NCBI GenBank assembly: GCA_034926865.1
Contig: JAYFQP010000024.1
Location: 1-64,000, forward strand
Length of the DNA stretch: 64,000 nucleotides
From: RGIG1902 sp034926865
GTDB lineage: Bacteria; Bacillota; Clostridia; Oscillospirales; Butyricicoccaceae
Reading direction: 5' to 3'
Each line of letters starts with the position of its first letter. Position 1 is the stretch's first letter. Below, piece after piece: positions 33,127-41,106 of the stretch. The notes beneath the pieces are model-generated. The model ran no database searches, was not told the DNA's origin, and saw only the letters and a list, made by a program, of their open reading frames with translations. A program made the translations under genes and the position numbers.

Positions 33127-35268
33127 ATGACTGTCAGAGGGCGGCATAGCAGAGCGGTGGCGGGCCGTAAGCTCGCTTGCTTTGCTGCCGCTTTTTCTGT
33201 GCTTATGCTGATTCTATGCTATACTATCGGCGATCGATGGAGCTTTTTTTATGCGTTGTCGTGCGGCGGCATTATATTTCTGGCTTTATCTTCTGTAATG
33301 GAGCATAGGCAGGCTGCCGTTATTTCTGCATTAGCAGTGGTGCTTGCCTTTTCTGTGTTTTACACAAGAATTTATCCGTCATATCTGGGAGCCATCAGGC
33401 TGAACGGACATAACGAACTATATAATGTAGAGGTATCGCAGTTTGCTCAAGAGGGGGAGTATTACACTGTTTTTGAAGGGGTCATTCAAAATGGTGGTAA
33501 ACAAAAGGTTTCTGTCGTTATCTACTCTACCGATCTTGAGCTTGCGCCAGGGGACATTGTATCTTTTGATGGGAAAGCCTCTGTGCAGGATGAAAAATAC
33601 TTTTTTTCGTCTATGGCCGAAGAAAGATTTCTTACGCTAAGGCCTTCGGGAAAAGATATTAAAATAACGCATGCAATGGATATAAAGCTGAAATATTTCC
33701 CGGCATATTTTTCAAAGAAGATATATTTGACTATAAACGAATATTTTAAGGGTGATGAGGCAGCACTTTTGTCTGCGCTTCTCACAGGAAATACCGATGG
33801 TATCAGCACTGGTTTCAGCCATAGCCTCTCTTTAAGCGGGACCTCGCACATCACCTCTGTTTCAGGGCTTCATATAAGCATAATAGCCGGGCTTTTGATG
33901 TATCTTCTTGGCAAGCGGTTCGGCATGGCGGCGTCTTTTCCTGTAATGCTGTTTTTTGGAATGACGACTGGCATGAATCCTCCTGTTGTCCGCTCAATAA
34001 TAATGTCTCAGATAATTGCTCTGGCATTTTTGGCAAATAGAGAAAATGATGGAGTGACTACTGTTTTTGTTGCTCTATTGCTGATAGGATGCGTTGACCC
34101 CTTTTCTTTTGTTTCTGTCTCGCTGCAGCTTTCATTTTCAGCTGTTTTGGGTATATTGCTTTTTAACCAGGCTATCGGGCGTACATTTCTTAACCTTTTG
34201 CCTGAACGGGTAAGTAATAACAGGGCCGCAAAGTATATAGCTTCGGCTTTTGCTGTATCGATATCGGCATCTTTCTTATCGGCTCCGATACTTATGTTAT
34301 ATTTTGAGCGCATTTCGATAATATCCCCAATTGCAAACCTTGCAGTTTTGTGGCTTGTGCCCGTTATCATGGCGTTGGGGCTCGTTTTTTTGCCGATGTC
34401 GGCGATTGCTTCCGCATCAGCAGTTTTTGCAAAGTATATTGTGCTGCCTCCGATAAAGTTATTTATATGGATTGTATCCAAGCTTGCAGCTTTCCCGTAT
34501 TCATCTATATCAAGCCATAATTATGCCGGAGCGTTTCTTATAATCATTTTCTGGCTTTTCCTTATAGTCGCAAACAAAGTAAATATGCGTCTTCGCAGAA
34601 GGGCGATAGTCTCGTTTATTGTAATTGCCGCATGTTTCGTTTCCGTTGGTTTGTACCAGAGTTGGACAAGGCTTGAAGGTGTCATTTTTCCAAGCGGTCT
34701 CGTGATGATAAAGTCCGGCAGCGAAACAGTCTCAATTATTCCATCTAAAAATGTTGATTCATATATTCTTAGGGATTATCAGGATTGTCTTTATAAATGG
34801 GGTATGACTTCATGTGACCACATTATGTTTACAGATGGGCTTTCCGAAGATGACGCTAAAGCAGATAGCGAAAATATTTTTTGCTCTGGCAAGAGTGAAA
34901 TACATAAAGCGCGGTTGTGCAACGATGTTATATATATGGGAAGCGTAAAGGGTTATATTTTTGGAGATGAATCAGGCTTAGGATATGTGCTTAAATGGGG
35001 AGAAAGATCTGTTGTATACGGTTGTGGTGTATCAAAAGGCAGTGCTGCTGAAGAAGCAATAGGTGGCGGCGAGGCTGATATTCTTGTTCTTGATAACTCA
35101 ATTGCAGGTAATTATTATCAGTTAAAACGTATACTCGAAAAAACTTCGCCTAAAGTAGTTGCCGTTTGTAAGATCGACAGCGAAAAGATGTCGGATTTCA
35201 AACAGGCATATCAAGGCAATGCGATGTTTATAGAAAAGAATGAAAGCTATGCTTTTCAACTAAAGTAA
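33127..35268 (+). CDS. comEC: ComEC/Rec2-family competence protein, lacking metal-binding C-terminal residues
   Basis: The 713-residue protein has an N-terminal OB-like part, then the ten-helix competence domain with SLSLSGTSHITSVSGLHISI, typical of ComEC channels for DNA uptake. The C-terminal 200 residues should be a metallo-beta-lactamase domain with an HxHxDH motif, but I find none. The nearest match, CDHIMFTDGLSEDDAKADS, lacks the histidines. Either the nuclease function is lost or the domain is a degenerate copy. No clear ribosome site precedes the ATG. Confidence 0.82.
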   Translation: MTVRGRHSRAVAGRKLACFAAAFSVLMLILCYTIGDRWSFFYALSCGGIIFLALSSVMEHRQAAVISALAVVLAFSVFYTRIYPSYLGAIRLNGHNELYNVEVSQFAQEGEYYTVFEGVIQNGGKQKVSVVIYSTDLELAPGDIVSFDGKASVQDEKYFFSSMAEERFLTLRPSGKDIKITHAMDIKLKYFPAYFSKKIYLTINEYFKGDEAALLSALLTGNTDGISTGFSHSLSLSGTSHITSVSGLHISIIAGLLMYLLGKRFGMAASFPVMLFFGMTTGMNPPVVRSIIMSQIIALAFLANRENDGVTTVFVALLLIGCVDPFSFVSVSLQLSFSAVLGILLFNQAIGRTFLNLLPERVSNNRAAKYIASAFAVSISASFLSAPILMLYFERISIISPIANLAVLWLVPVIMALGLVFLPMSAIASASAVFAKYIVLPPIKLFIWIVSKLAAFPYSSISSHNYAGAFLIIIFWLFLIVANKVNMRLRRRAIVSFIVIAACFVSVGLYQSWTRLEGVIFPSGLVMIKSGSETVSIIPSKNVDSYILRDYQDCLYKWGMTSCDHIMFTDGLSEDDAKADSENIFCSGKSEIHKARLCNDVIYMGSVKGYIFGDESGLGYVLKWGERSVVYGCGVSKGSAAEEAIGGGEADILVLDNSIAGNYYQLKRILEKTSPKVVAVCKIDSEKMSDFKQAYQGNAMFIEKNESYAFQLK

Positions 35269-35280
35269 GGTGATATTAAA

Positions 35281-36318
35281 ATGGCGTATGAGAATAAAAA
35301 GGATGACGGGTTACTCAAAAAACTTAAGGATGACATAAAGGCTGGCTCGCTTGAAAAGCTCTATGTTTTTCATGGAGAAGAATCATACCTTAAGGAGTAT
35401 TATCGCAACGCTATAGAGGCTTTGATTTCAAAAAGCGGTTTTTCTGATTTTAATGTAACATATATCGATAGCTCCGATGTGACGGAGGACAGCCTGACAG
35501 ATGCGGTAGAGAGCCTGCCGTTCGCATCCGATAAAAAACTCGTCGTGATACGTGATCTTGATCTTTCATCACGCAGCGCAAAACTGAAGGAGGGATTGCC
35601 GAAAGTTTTTGAGAACCTTCCTGATTATCTTTGCCTGATTTTATATTACGACGCCATACAGTATAAGCCTGATAAGAGGCTTAATATATACAAGAGTCTT
35701 GAGAAAAACGCAAGTGTTATTGAGTTTCAAAGGGCAAAGGGAGCAGAGCTGGTCAACTGGCTGAAAAGAAGGTTTTCCGCCAATGGGAAAAAGATTGACA
35801 CAAGCGAGTGCGATTATATTATCTTTATCTGCGGATCGCTGATGACTAATCTCATAACTGAGGTAGATAAAATATCTGCGTATACCAAAGCGGATACCGT
35901 TAAAAGATCAGATATCGATGCTGTTGCCTCAAGAGTTCTTGACGCAGATGTTTTTGATCTGACCGACTGTGTCGTTACAGGGGATTATCAGAGAGCCATA
36001 GGTATTTTCAGGGATCTTATGGAATCTAAAAATGAACCTATTGCCGTTCTTGCCCTGCTGATAAAGCAGGTACAGCGGGTATATGCTGCTACGCTTGCCT
36101 TAAGCGAAGGTAAGGGTGAGCGTTATATAATGGAGCTTTATAATTTCCGTTCGACTTACCCGGCAAGGAGACTGATCGAAGAGGCTAAAAGAACAAATCC
36201 CTATAGATCTGCTAAAGCACTTGATATTTGCTGTAACGCTGATATTGAGCTGAAGAGTAATATACCGGACTCTGAAAGGGTTTTGGAGCTGGCGATACTC
36301 AGAATGTCGCAGGTATAA
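35281..36318 (+). CDS. holA: DNA polymerase III subunit delta
   Basis: The protein has 345 residues with the family's features YVFHGEESYLKEYY, the small Walker-A-like region replaced as usual, and IEFQRAKGAELVNWLKRRFSA in the middle. HolA is the wrench of the clamp loader. It follows comEC by 12 bases, an arrangement common in Firmicutes, and precedes the RNase M5-like gene. Confidence 0.93.
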   Translation: MAYENKKDDGLLKKLKDDIKAGSLEKLYVFHGEESYLKEYYRNAIEALISKSGFSDFNVTYIDSSDVTEDSLTDAVESLPFASDKKLVVIRDLDLSSRSAKLKEGLPKVFENLPDYLCLILYYDAIQYKPDKRLNIYKSLEKNASVIEFQRAKGAELVNWLKRRFSANGKKIDTSECDYIIFICGSLMTNLITEVDKISAYTKADTVKRSDIDAVASRVLDADVFDLTDCVVTGDYQRAIGIFRDLMESKNEPIAVLALLIKQVQRVYAATLALSEGKGERYIMELYNFRSTYPARRLIEEAKRTNPYRSAKALDICCNADIELKSNIPDSERVLELAILRMSQV

Positions 36319-36322
36319 AATC

Positions 36323-36910
36323 ATGATAAATATAGAACAGGCAATTATTGTAGAGGGGAAATACGATAAAATAAAGCTTGGCCAGCTTTTCAACGCAACC
36401 ATTGTTTCCACTGAGGGTTTTGGCATATTTGCTGATAGTGAGAAGCTTGCATATATAAGAGAGCTTGCAAAAAAATGCGGGATTATTATATTCACAGACC
36501 CTGACGGAGCGGGGCTTGTGATTCGCAACTACCTAAAGGGTGCTGTATCGAAAGGTATTATATATCATGCCTATATACCAGATATAGAGGGCAAGGAAAA
36601 AAGGAAACGACTTCCGGGCAAAGCGGGGCTTTTAGGGGTGGAGGGCGTGCCTGACGATCTTTTGATCTCGGCAATTACTTCATGCGGAATAAGCTGTTCA
36701 GAGGGTCATGGGAAGAAAAAAGAGATAACCAAGGCCGATATGTACGCCCTTGGTCTTTCTGGGGGAAAGGACAGCGTTCTTATGAGAAAGAAGCTTTCCA
36801 AAAGACTATTGCTCCCTTCCAATATTAGTGCAAACGGCCTTTTGGATGCCTTGAACACGCTATACAGTCTCAGCGAGCTTCAAGAGATGGTGGCTGATCT
36901 GCAAGAGTAA
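36323..36910 (+). CDS. Toprim protein of the RNase M5 (RnmV) family
   Basis: The 195-residue protein starts with IIVEGKYDKIKL, with the toprim glutamate, and has FTDPDGAG as the DxD part. RNase M5 matures 5S rRNA. The C-terminal half resembles DUF4093 in annotated RNase M5 proteins and contains GLSGGKDS. The start has only a weak site. It ends the comEC-holA run. Confidence 0.85.
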   Translation: MINIEQAIIVEGKYDKIKLGQLFNATIVSTEGFGIFADSEKLAYIRELAKKCGIIIFTDPDGAGLVIRNYLKGAVSKGIIYHAYIPDIEGKEKRKRLPGKAGLLGVEGVPDDLLISAITSCGISCSEGHGKKKEITKADMYALGLSGGKDSVLMRKKLSKRLLLPSNISANGLLDALNTLYSLSELQEMVADLQE

Positions 36911-36980
36911 AACGCGTGCATACCTAATGGGCTCTGTGTGACTTGGTAGACTATTATAAAAATGTAAAGCACTTTAAAGC

Positions 36981-37009
36981 TTGCTTTATGCAAAATTATA
37001 TGATATAAT
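36981..37009 (+). promoter_or_regulatory. Promoter before the rnk-like leader
   Basis: TTGCTT (36981-36986) and TATAAT (37004-37009) are 17 bases apart. Transcription would start near 37016, giving a leader of about 205 bases before the Rnk-like ORF. Confidence 0.65.
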
Positions 37010-37022
37010 GAAATTAATATTA

Positions 37023-37107
37023 AAAGAACCGTCATATTTAGTTTTGTGAAGGGCTTTTTTTCTTACCACTTAGTGTAGTAATGAATGAAGGCTCTTTTGT
37101 TTTTTTA
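37023..37107 (+). other. Leader element copy 1 (AAAAGAACCGTC ... GAAGGGC, terminator-like)
   Basis: AAAAGAACCGTC (37023-37034) is followed 14 bases later by GAAGGGCTTTT. AAGGGC (37050-37055) can pair with GCTCTT (37092-37097) with one G-U. An inner stem TTAC/GTAA (37064-37067 and 37079-37082) contains CAC/GTG, and a T-run follows. It may be a terminator or attenuator, or a small RNA ending at about 37107. Confidence 0.5.
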
Positions 37108-37220
37108 TACGCCGAATTTGTTATCGATTGTGTGGTGAGATAAAGCAGATAAAGAAAGAATGATTTTTTTGAATAATGCACGGATATATAGCTTTATATT
37201 ATAAGAAAGGAGCATCTGCC

Positions 37221-37628
37221 ATGCCGACAGATATTTTTGTTACTAATACCGACAAAGAGAGAATAAAAAAGTTGATGGAAAAGATGCTGAAGGGCAATCA
37301 TCAGCCCGATGCCTCAATAAAAAAGCTTGAGGGTGAGATCAAAAGGGCTGTAGTTGTCGATTCAAATCAGATACCTGGTGATGTTATAACCATGAATACA
37401 AGGGTGCTGCTTCATTTGAACGATGAGGATATGGAGGTTTCGCTTACATATCCTGAAGATGCACATCTTGCAGATATGAAGCTCTCGGTTTTTTCACCTA
37501 TAGGAACCGCTATACTTGGATATAAAGAAGGAAATATTATCGAATGGGACGTTCCCGTGGGTACGTCCAAAATACATATAAAAAAAATCATCTATCAGCC
37601 AGAGGCGGCTGGAGACTATCACCTTTAA
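37221..37628 (+). CDS. Rnk/GreA-family protein (nucleoside diphosphate kinase regulator-like)
   Basis: The ATG at 37221 (135 residues) has AAGGAGC 8 bases upstream; an earlier frame start at 37176 lacks a site. The C-terminal half, VLLHLNDEDMEVSLTYPED, then SVFSPIGTAILGYKEGN, is the GreA/GreB/Rnk C-terminal (FKBP-like) fold. The N-terminal part replaces the Gre coiled coil with a short helical segment. It may bind RNA polymerase. It is bracketed by two copies of the same leader-like element. Confidence 0.85.
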   Translation: MPTDIFVTNTDKERIKKLMEKMLKGNHQPDASIKKLEGEIKRAVVVDSNQIPGDVITMNTRVLLHLNDEDMEVSLTYPEDAHLADMKLSVFSPIGTAILGYKEGNIIEWDVPVGTSKIHIKKIIYQPEAAGDYHL

Positions 37629-37692
37629 TTTGAGCCGTAGAATAGTTTTGGTTTTATACAGAAAGGATTTTGCTGAATCAATTGAATAAAGA

Positions 37693-37773
37693 AAAAGAAC
37701 CGTCTGAAGCACATTAGAAGGGCTTTTGTATTTTTGCCGTAATTGGCAGTAATATGGAAAGCCCTTCTTTTTT
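37693..37773 (+). other. Leader element copy 2 with terminator-like hairpin
   Basis: AAAAGAACCGTC (37693-37704) is identical to copy 1 and is followed 12 bases later by GAAGGGCTTTT. AGAAGGGCTTT (37716-37726) pairs perfectly with AAAGCCCTTCT (37758-37768), with a TGCC/GGCA inner stem, and a T-run follows. It lies between the Rnk-like gene and the next CDS (start 37792). Confidence 0.6.
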
Positions 37774-37791
37774 CACAATAAGGAGGTTGGC

Positions 37792-38583
37792 ATGGATATT
37801 ATCAGTAAAACCGTCCGGCATAAGCTTTATGGTGAGGGGAGGGTCTGCAAACTAAACAATAATATAATATCAGTCAGTTTTGAAAATGAGGTGCGGAAAT
37901 TTATATTTCCCGATGCGTTTAGAGAGCATTTGTTCTTTGCTGACCCTTTGGCTGAACAATATATTAAAGAAATTATCTGCGAAATAGATGATGAGCTCTT
38001 GCAGAAAAGGAAAGCAGAGATAAATGAAGCTGAGAAAAGAGCTGTTATCAGAAGTCTTCCTCTTAATGATAACTCACAAATTGCCTTTGGCTTTTTGTGC
38101 AACAAAAGGGAAACCGTTATAAAGGACTGGCGTGTTTTTTCAGGCCGATATCTTTCTGGCGGCAACAAGGGCAAGCCTAGGAGCCTTACAAAGGCCTATC
38201 CAAACACCGCTTGTTTGCTTACTTTTTGTGATAAAAACGAGCCTGAAGATAACCGTTACATTTGGGGGGCCTTTATGGTCAAAGAAGACTTCATTGGTCC
38301 GGAATGTCAAAGCGGGATAATTACTGCACATAAAAAATACAGGATTCTACTTGAAAATGAACAAAAAGAAAAAATAAAGTTTTGGGATTATTTTCAAAGC
38401 AGCAATGAAGAACCGTGCAGAAAATGGGGATCTGTAGAGTTTAAATACTTTTCTAACATCAAAATGTGTCATATTTTAAGCGATATTTGTAAAAGCCTTG
38501 AGGAGACTGAAAAGTATAGCGCGGTTGAAGAGTTTTTTGACTACTATTGCAGAATTAATAAAATAAGTAAAAGCCGCTTTTGA
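37792..38583 (+). CDS. Unknown protein with an N-terminal Tudor-like segment
   Basis: This 263-residue protein starts with TVRHKLYGEGRVCKLNNNII then VSFENEVRKFIFPDAF, a beta-strand pattern like the C-terminal domain of PcrA (HKAFGSGKIVN). That domain type binds RNA polymerase in UvrD/PcrA and CarD-like proteins. The rest is rich in charged residues and unfamiliar to me; DWRVFSGRYLSGGNKG and NTACLLTFCDKNEP are notable. It is preceded by AGGAGG. I cannot assign a function. Confidence 0.72.
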   Translation: MDIISKTVRHKLYGEGRVCKLNNNIISVSFENEVRKFIFPDAFREHLFFADPLAEQYIKEIICEIDDELLQKRKAEINEAEKRAVIRSLPLNDNSQIAFGFLCNKRETVIKDWRVFSGRYLSGGNKGKPRSLTKAYPNTACLLTFCDKNEPEDNRYIWGAFMVKEDFIGPECQSGIITAHKKYRILLENEQKEKIKFWDYFQSSNEEPCRKWGSVEFKYFSNIKMCHILSDICKSLEETEKYSAVEEFFDYYCRINKISKSRF

Positions 38584-38653
38584 TTGACATCTTACATCGG
38601 CCGCCTAATAGGGCAGCGGTCAGATGATAAATACAATATTAGGAGGAAAAATC

Positions 38654-39199
38654 ATGTTTACACTGCAAGCGGAGCCTCGAAGTAGAAGCGTGAAACCCAG
38701 ATGTTTGAGAAGGAAAGGAATGATCCCCGGCTGTGTATATGGCGGAGGAATCGATCAATCGATGTCGATACAGGTCGATAAAAATGAGGTAAAAAGGCTG
38801 TTGAAATCTAAGGGGAAAGGCAGCAGGGTTCAGCTTTTATTCGGGAATGAAAAAGTAACTGCTCTTTTCAGAGAGATAACCCGTGGATCGGCAGGGGGAG
38901 AAATAGAGCATCTCAGCTTTCAGAAGCTGAATGGTCAAGAGCTTGTGAGCAGCACGGCTCAAGTTACACTTATTAATACCGATAAAATACCTACGTACAT
39001 ACAGCAGACGGTTTTCGAAATACCTTACAGGGCGTCGGCTTTAAATTTGATAGAAAAGATTGAGATAGACATGGGAAATATGAGGGCTGGAGATATCCTC
39101 AAAGTAAAAGACCTTGAGATAGCAAAAAACGATGATATCGAGCTTCTGATCGATCCTGATAGCCTGGTATTGACGATAATGGAGAATAAAAGGGTTTAG
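38654..39199 (+). CDS. rplY: 50S ribosomal protein bL25 (Ctc-type)
   Basis: The ATG at 38654 is 7 bases after AGGAGG; the frame extends upstream to 38624 without a site. The 181-residue protein has the L25 domain (SVKPRCLRRKGMIPGCVYGG) plus a C-terminal TL5 beta domain (VSSTAQVTLINTDKIP). Ctc-type L25 binds 5S rRNA and is often stress-induced in Firmicutes. Confidence 0.92.
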   Translation: MFTLQAEPRSRSVKPRCLRRKGMIPGCVYGGGIDQSMSIQVDKNEVKRLLKSKGKGSRVQLLFGNEKVTALFREITRGSAGGEIEHLSFQKLNGQELVSSTAQVTLINTDKIPTYIQQTVFEIPYRASALNLIEKIEIDMGNMRAGDILKVKDLEIAKNDDIELLIDPDSLVLTIMENKRV

Positions 39200-39212
39200 T
39201 ATGATTTTAGCG

Positions 39213-39247
39213 CCGCAGTATATGAGCGTAATGCTCATATACTGCGG
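39213..39247. terminator. Strong hairpin after rplY
   Basis: CCGCAGTATATGAGC and GCTCATATACTGCGG form a perfect 15-bp stem with a 5-base loop. No T-run follows, so it may stabilise the rplY transcript rather than terminate it. Confidence 0.6.
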
Positions 39248-39280
39248 AACAACGCAAATTAATAGGAATGGGGGTCATTT

Positions 39281-39352
39281 ATGAAAAACTTTTTTCATAG
39301 CAATACTTTAGCAAAACGCATAAGCAGCGTTTGTAAATCTGTTTTTCCATAA
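39281..39352 (+). CDS. Possible 23-residue peptide
   Basis: A short ORF (starts MKNFFHSNTLAK, ends KSVFP) follows GGAATGGGGG and a suitably spaced ATG. It lies in the 240-base gap between rplY and the arginase-fold gene. The basic composition is unusual, and nothing else supports it. Confidence 0.25.
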   Translation: MKNFFHSNTLAKRISSVCKSVFP

Positions 39353-39440
39353 ATGGCCTTACCATTAGGATATAAAAACAGACATTCTGCAGTAGCTTTC
39401 GTTTTGCTTGGCATATATCAAAACGGGGGTTTATTGCATA

Positions 39441-40208
39441 ATGGAAAGGGATATAATTCTATTCGATTTTAACGAAGTTTTTAAGTATCAGAGTTTCTAC
39501 AGAGATGAAGGTCACCTATGGATGCATACTGGTCCTATGGTAGGAACAAACGGGTATTGTGATCAAAAAGCGGACCGCTATTTCAAAAGTAGAATCAATG
39601 ATATTGCAAAGCCTTCGATAAGCTTTTTGGGCTCTGGCAATTATCACTACATAAGTCTTTTTCTAATTGAACGAATAAAAGAAAGTTTTTCGCTTGTTCT
39701 ATTTGATCATCACAGCGATATGCAGAGAACTGCATGGGGTGGTCTGGTTTCTTGCGGGGATTGGGTGCTGCAGGCGGCAATGAGAAATAAACACCTAAAA
39801 CAGATAATTCTGGTGGGGATCAGTAAGGAAGCTGCGTTGGCGCTTACGGCGCAGGCATCCGTGGAAAAAGAACTGCTGGTATTTTTAAAGGAAGACATTG
39901 TTACAGATGTAAGCTGGAGGCAGAGTCTTGTGGGAGCGGTAAAATATCCTGTTTACTTTTCTGTTGACAAGGATGTTCTCTGTATTGATGATGCAATCAC
40001 CGACTGGGATCAGGGAAATATGAAAATATGGCAGATTTCAGCCGCTATAACAGAGATATCAAGAATACATCGGATATTGGGAATGGATATTTGCGGAGAA
40101 ACTGCTCCGTTTTTCGGTCAGCCATATGATTTTCAAATGGCCAGCAGAAAAAATAGTAGCGCAAACTCCTTACTGCTTGATACATGGAAAAACGCCTCAA
40201 ATCAATAA
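39441..40208 (+). CDS. Arginase-fold protein (UPF0489-like)
   Basis: I take the ATG at 39441 (255 residues), because the alternative at 39408 has no ribosome site. Binding motifs of the arginase family are recognisable: LFDHHSDMQ (like DAHxD), SVDKDVLCIDDAITDWDQG (like SxDxDxxDP) and GSGNYHY in place of GGDHS. Metals, if bound, would use these. The product resembles the UPF0489 group more than true arginase, so I give no reaction. A large gap and hairpin precede it. Confidence 0.68.
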   Translation: MERDIILFDFNEVFKYQSFYRDEGHLWMHTGPMVGTNGYCDQKADRYFKSRINDIAKPSISFLGSGNYHYISLFLIERIKESFSLVLFDHHSDMQRTAWGGLVSCGDWVLQAAMRNKHLKQIILVGISKEAALALTAQASVEKELLVFLKEDIVTDVSWRQSLVGAVKYPVYFSVDKDVLCIDDAITDWDQGNMKIWQISAAITEISRIHRILGMDICGETAPFFGQPYDFQMASRKNSSANSLLLDTWKNASNQ

Positions 40209-40217
40209 GATGTAATT

Positions 40218-40241
40218 AAATATTGATTTTAGTCAATATTT
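40218..40241. repeat. AT-rich inverted repeat after the arginase-fold gene
   Basis: AAATATTGA (40218-40226) and TCAATATTT (40233-40241) are perfect complements with a 6-base loop. Confidence 0.5.
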
Positions 40242-40276
40242 AAACGCCTTGTTCAAAGACAGGCTTTTTATAACTT

Positions 40277-40311
40277 GGGCGATGCACCGCTTTTGCGGGG
40301 CATCGCCCTTT
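40277..40311 (+). terminator. Terminator after the arginase-fold gene
   Basis: GGGCGATGC (40277-40285) pairs with GCATCGCCC (40300-40308), with an inner CCGC/GCGG stem around TTTT, and TTT follows. Beyond it to 40484 I see no other gene. Confidence 0.88.
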
Positions 40312-40484
40312 GAATTGGACTTATGAAAATAATAGATTTAAAACCTGGGCTTGTCATTATAATGACTTAAACGCATATATTCTATTATGAAACTCAAAGA
40401 CGCCGCATATAACCATTTTTACACAAATTCAAGAGCGCATATAAAAGATAGTGTGTTTTGTAATATTCGGAAGGAGGAAAAGCT

Positions 40485-41057
40485 GTGACAGATTGCCCGC
40501 TTTATCTGAATGACAGAGAGATAGGAAGAGTGAGATGGTCGGAGGAAAAGGATGATGTGCTTATATGGGCAAGCTGTCCTTTTGAAAAAGACTACATATA
40601 TAGAGTATATATAGGCGATGAAGAAGATGACAGAAAGCTATATGCCGGTATAATGATGCCAGAGAGAGGGCGGTTTATAGTCACAAAGAAAATGCCTAGG
40701 TCAAAATGTGCTTTTTTGTTTTCCGAGCTATCATTGTCGGCCGTTGTTGTCCGAAGGCTTCCGGGGGAGGACGAGTCTACTCCGCCTCTGCCGATATCTT
40801 TTTCACAGCTAAGGCCTGTGAAGCAAGGAGAGACAGGATGCGACTCATTTGTTGAGGGAATTTATGCAAAGTGCAACGGTTTGTATGCTGAGAGCAAGGG
40901 AATCACTTATTTTGTAGCACCGGCAGAGCTTGGAGCAGAGCTTGGCCCTACGCCATTTTTTTGTCTTTTGACATGGTTCAGGCATGTCGAAAAAGGGTAT
41001 TGCGTGCTTTGTGTCGATGAAAAGGGGAAACTCTTTCCAATAGGACAAAAATATTAG
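40485..41057 (+). CDS. Unknown protein upstream of spoIIGA
   Basis: The 190-residue protein starts at GTG with AAGGAGG 7 bases upstream. It has no signal peptide or membrane segment. The N-terminal part (LNDREIGRVRWSEEKDDVLIWASCPFEKDYIYRVYIGD) looks beta-rich. The last part includes FFCLLTWFRHVEKGYCVLCVDEKGKLFPIG. I do not recognise the family. It is separated from spoIIGA by about 50 bases, so it may share transcription or be an unrelated neighbour. Confidence 0.65.
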   Translation: MTDCPLYLNDREIGRVRWSEEKDDVLIWASCPFEKDYIYRVYIGDEEDDRKLYAGIMMPERGRFIVTKKMPRSKCAFLFSELSLSAVVVRRLPGEDESTPPLPISFSQLRPVKQGETGCDSFVEGIYAKCNGLYAESKGITYFVAPAELGAELGPTPFFCLLTWFRHVEKGYCVLCVDEKGKLFPIGQKY

Positions 41058-41106
41058 ACCTTTTTTTGCATCGGGATTTTATATACTGGTGTCGGGAGGT
41101 GGATGT

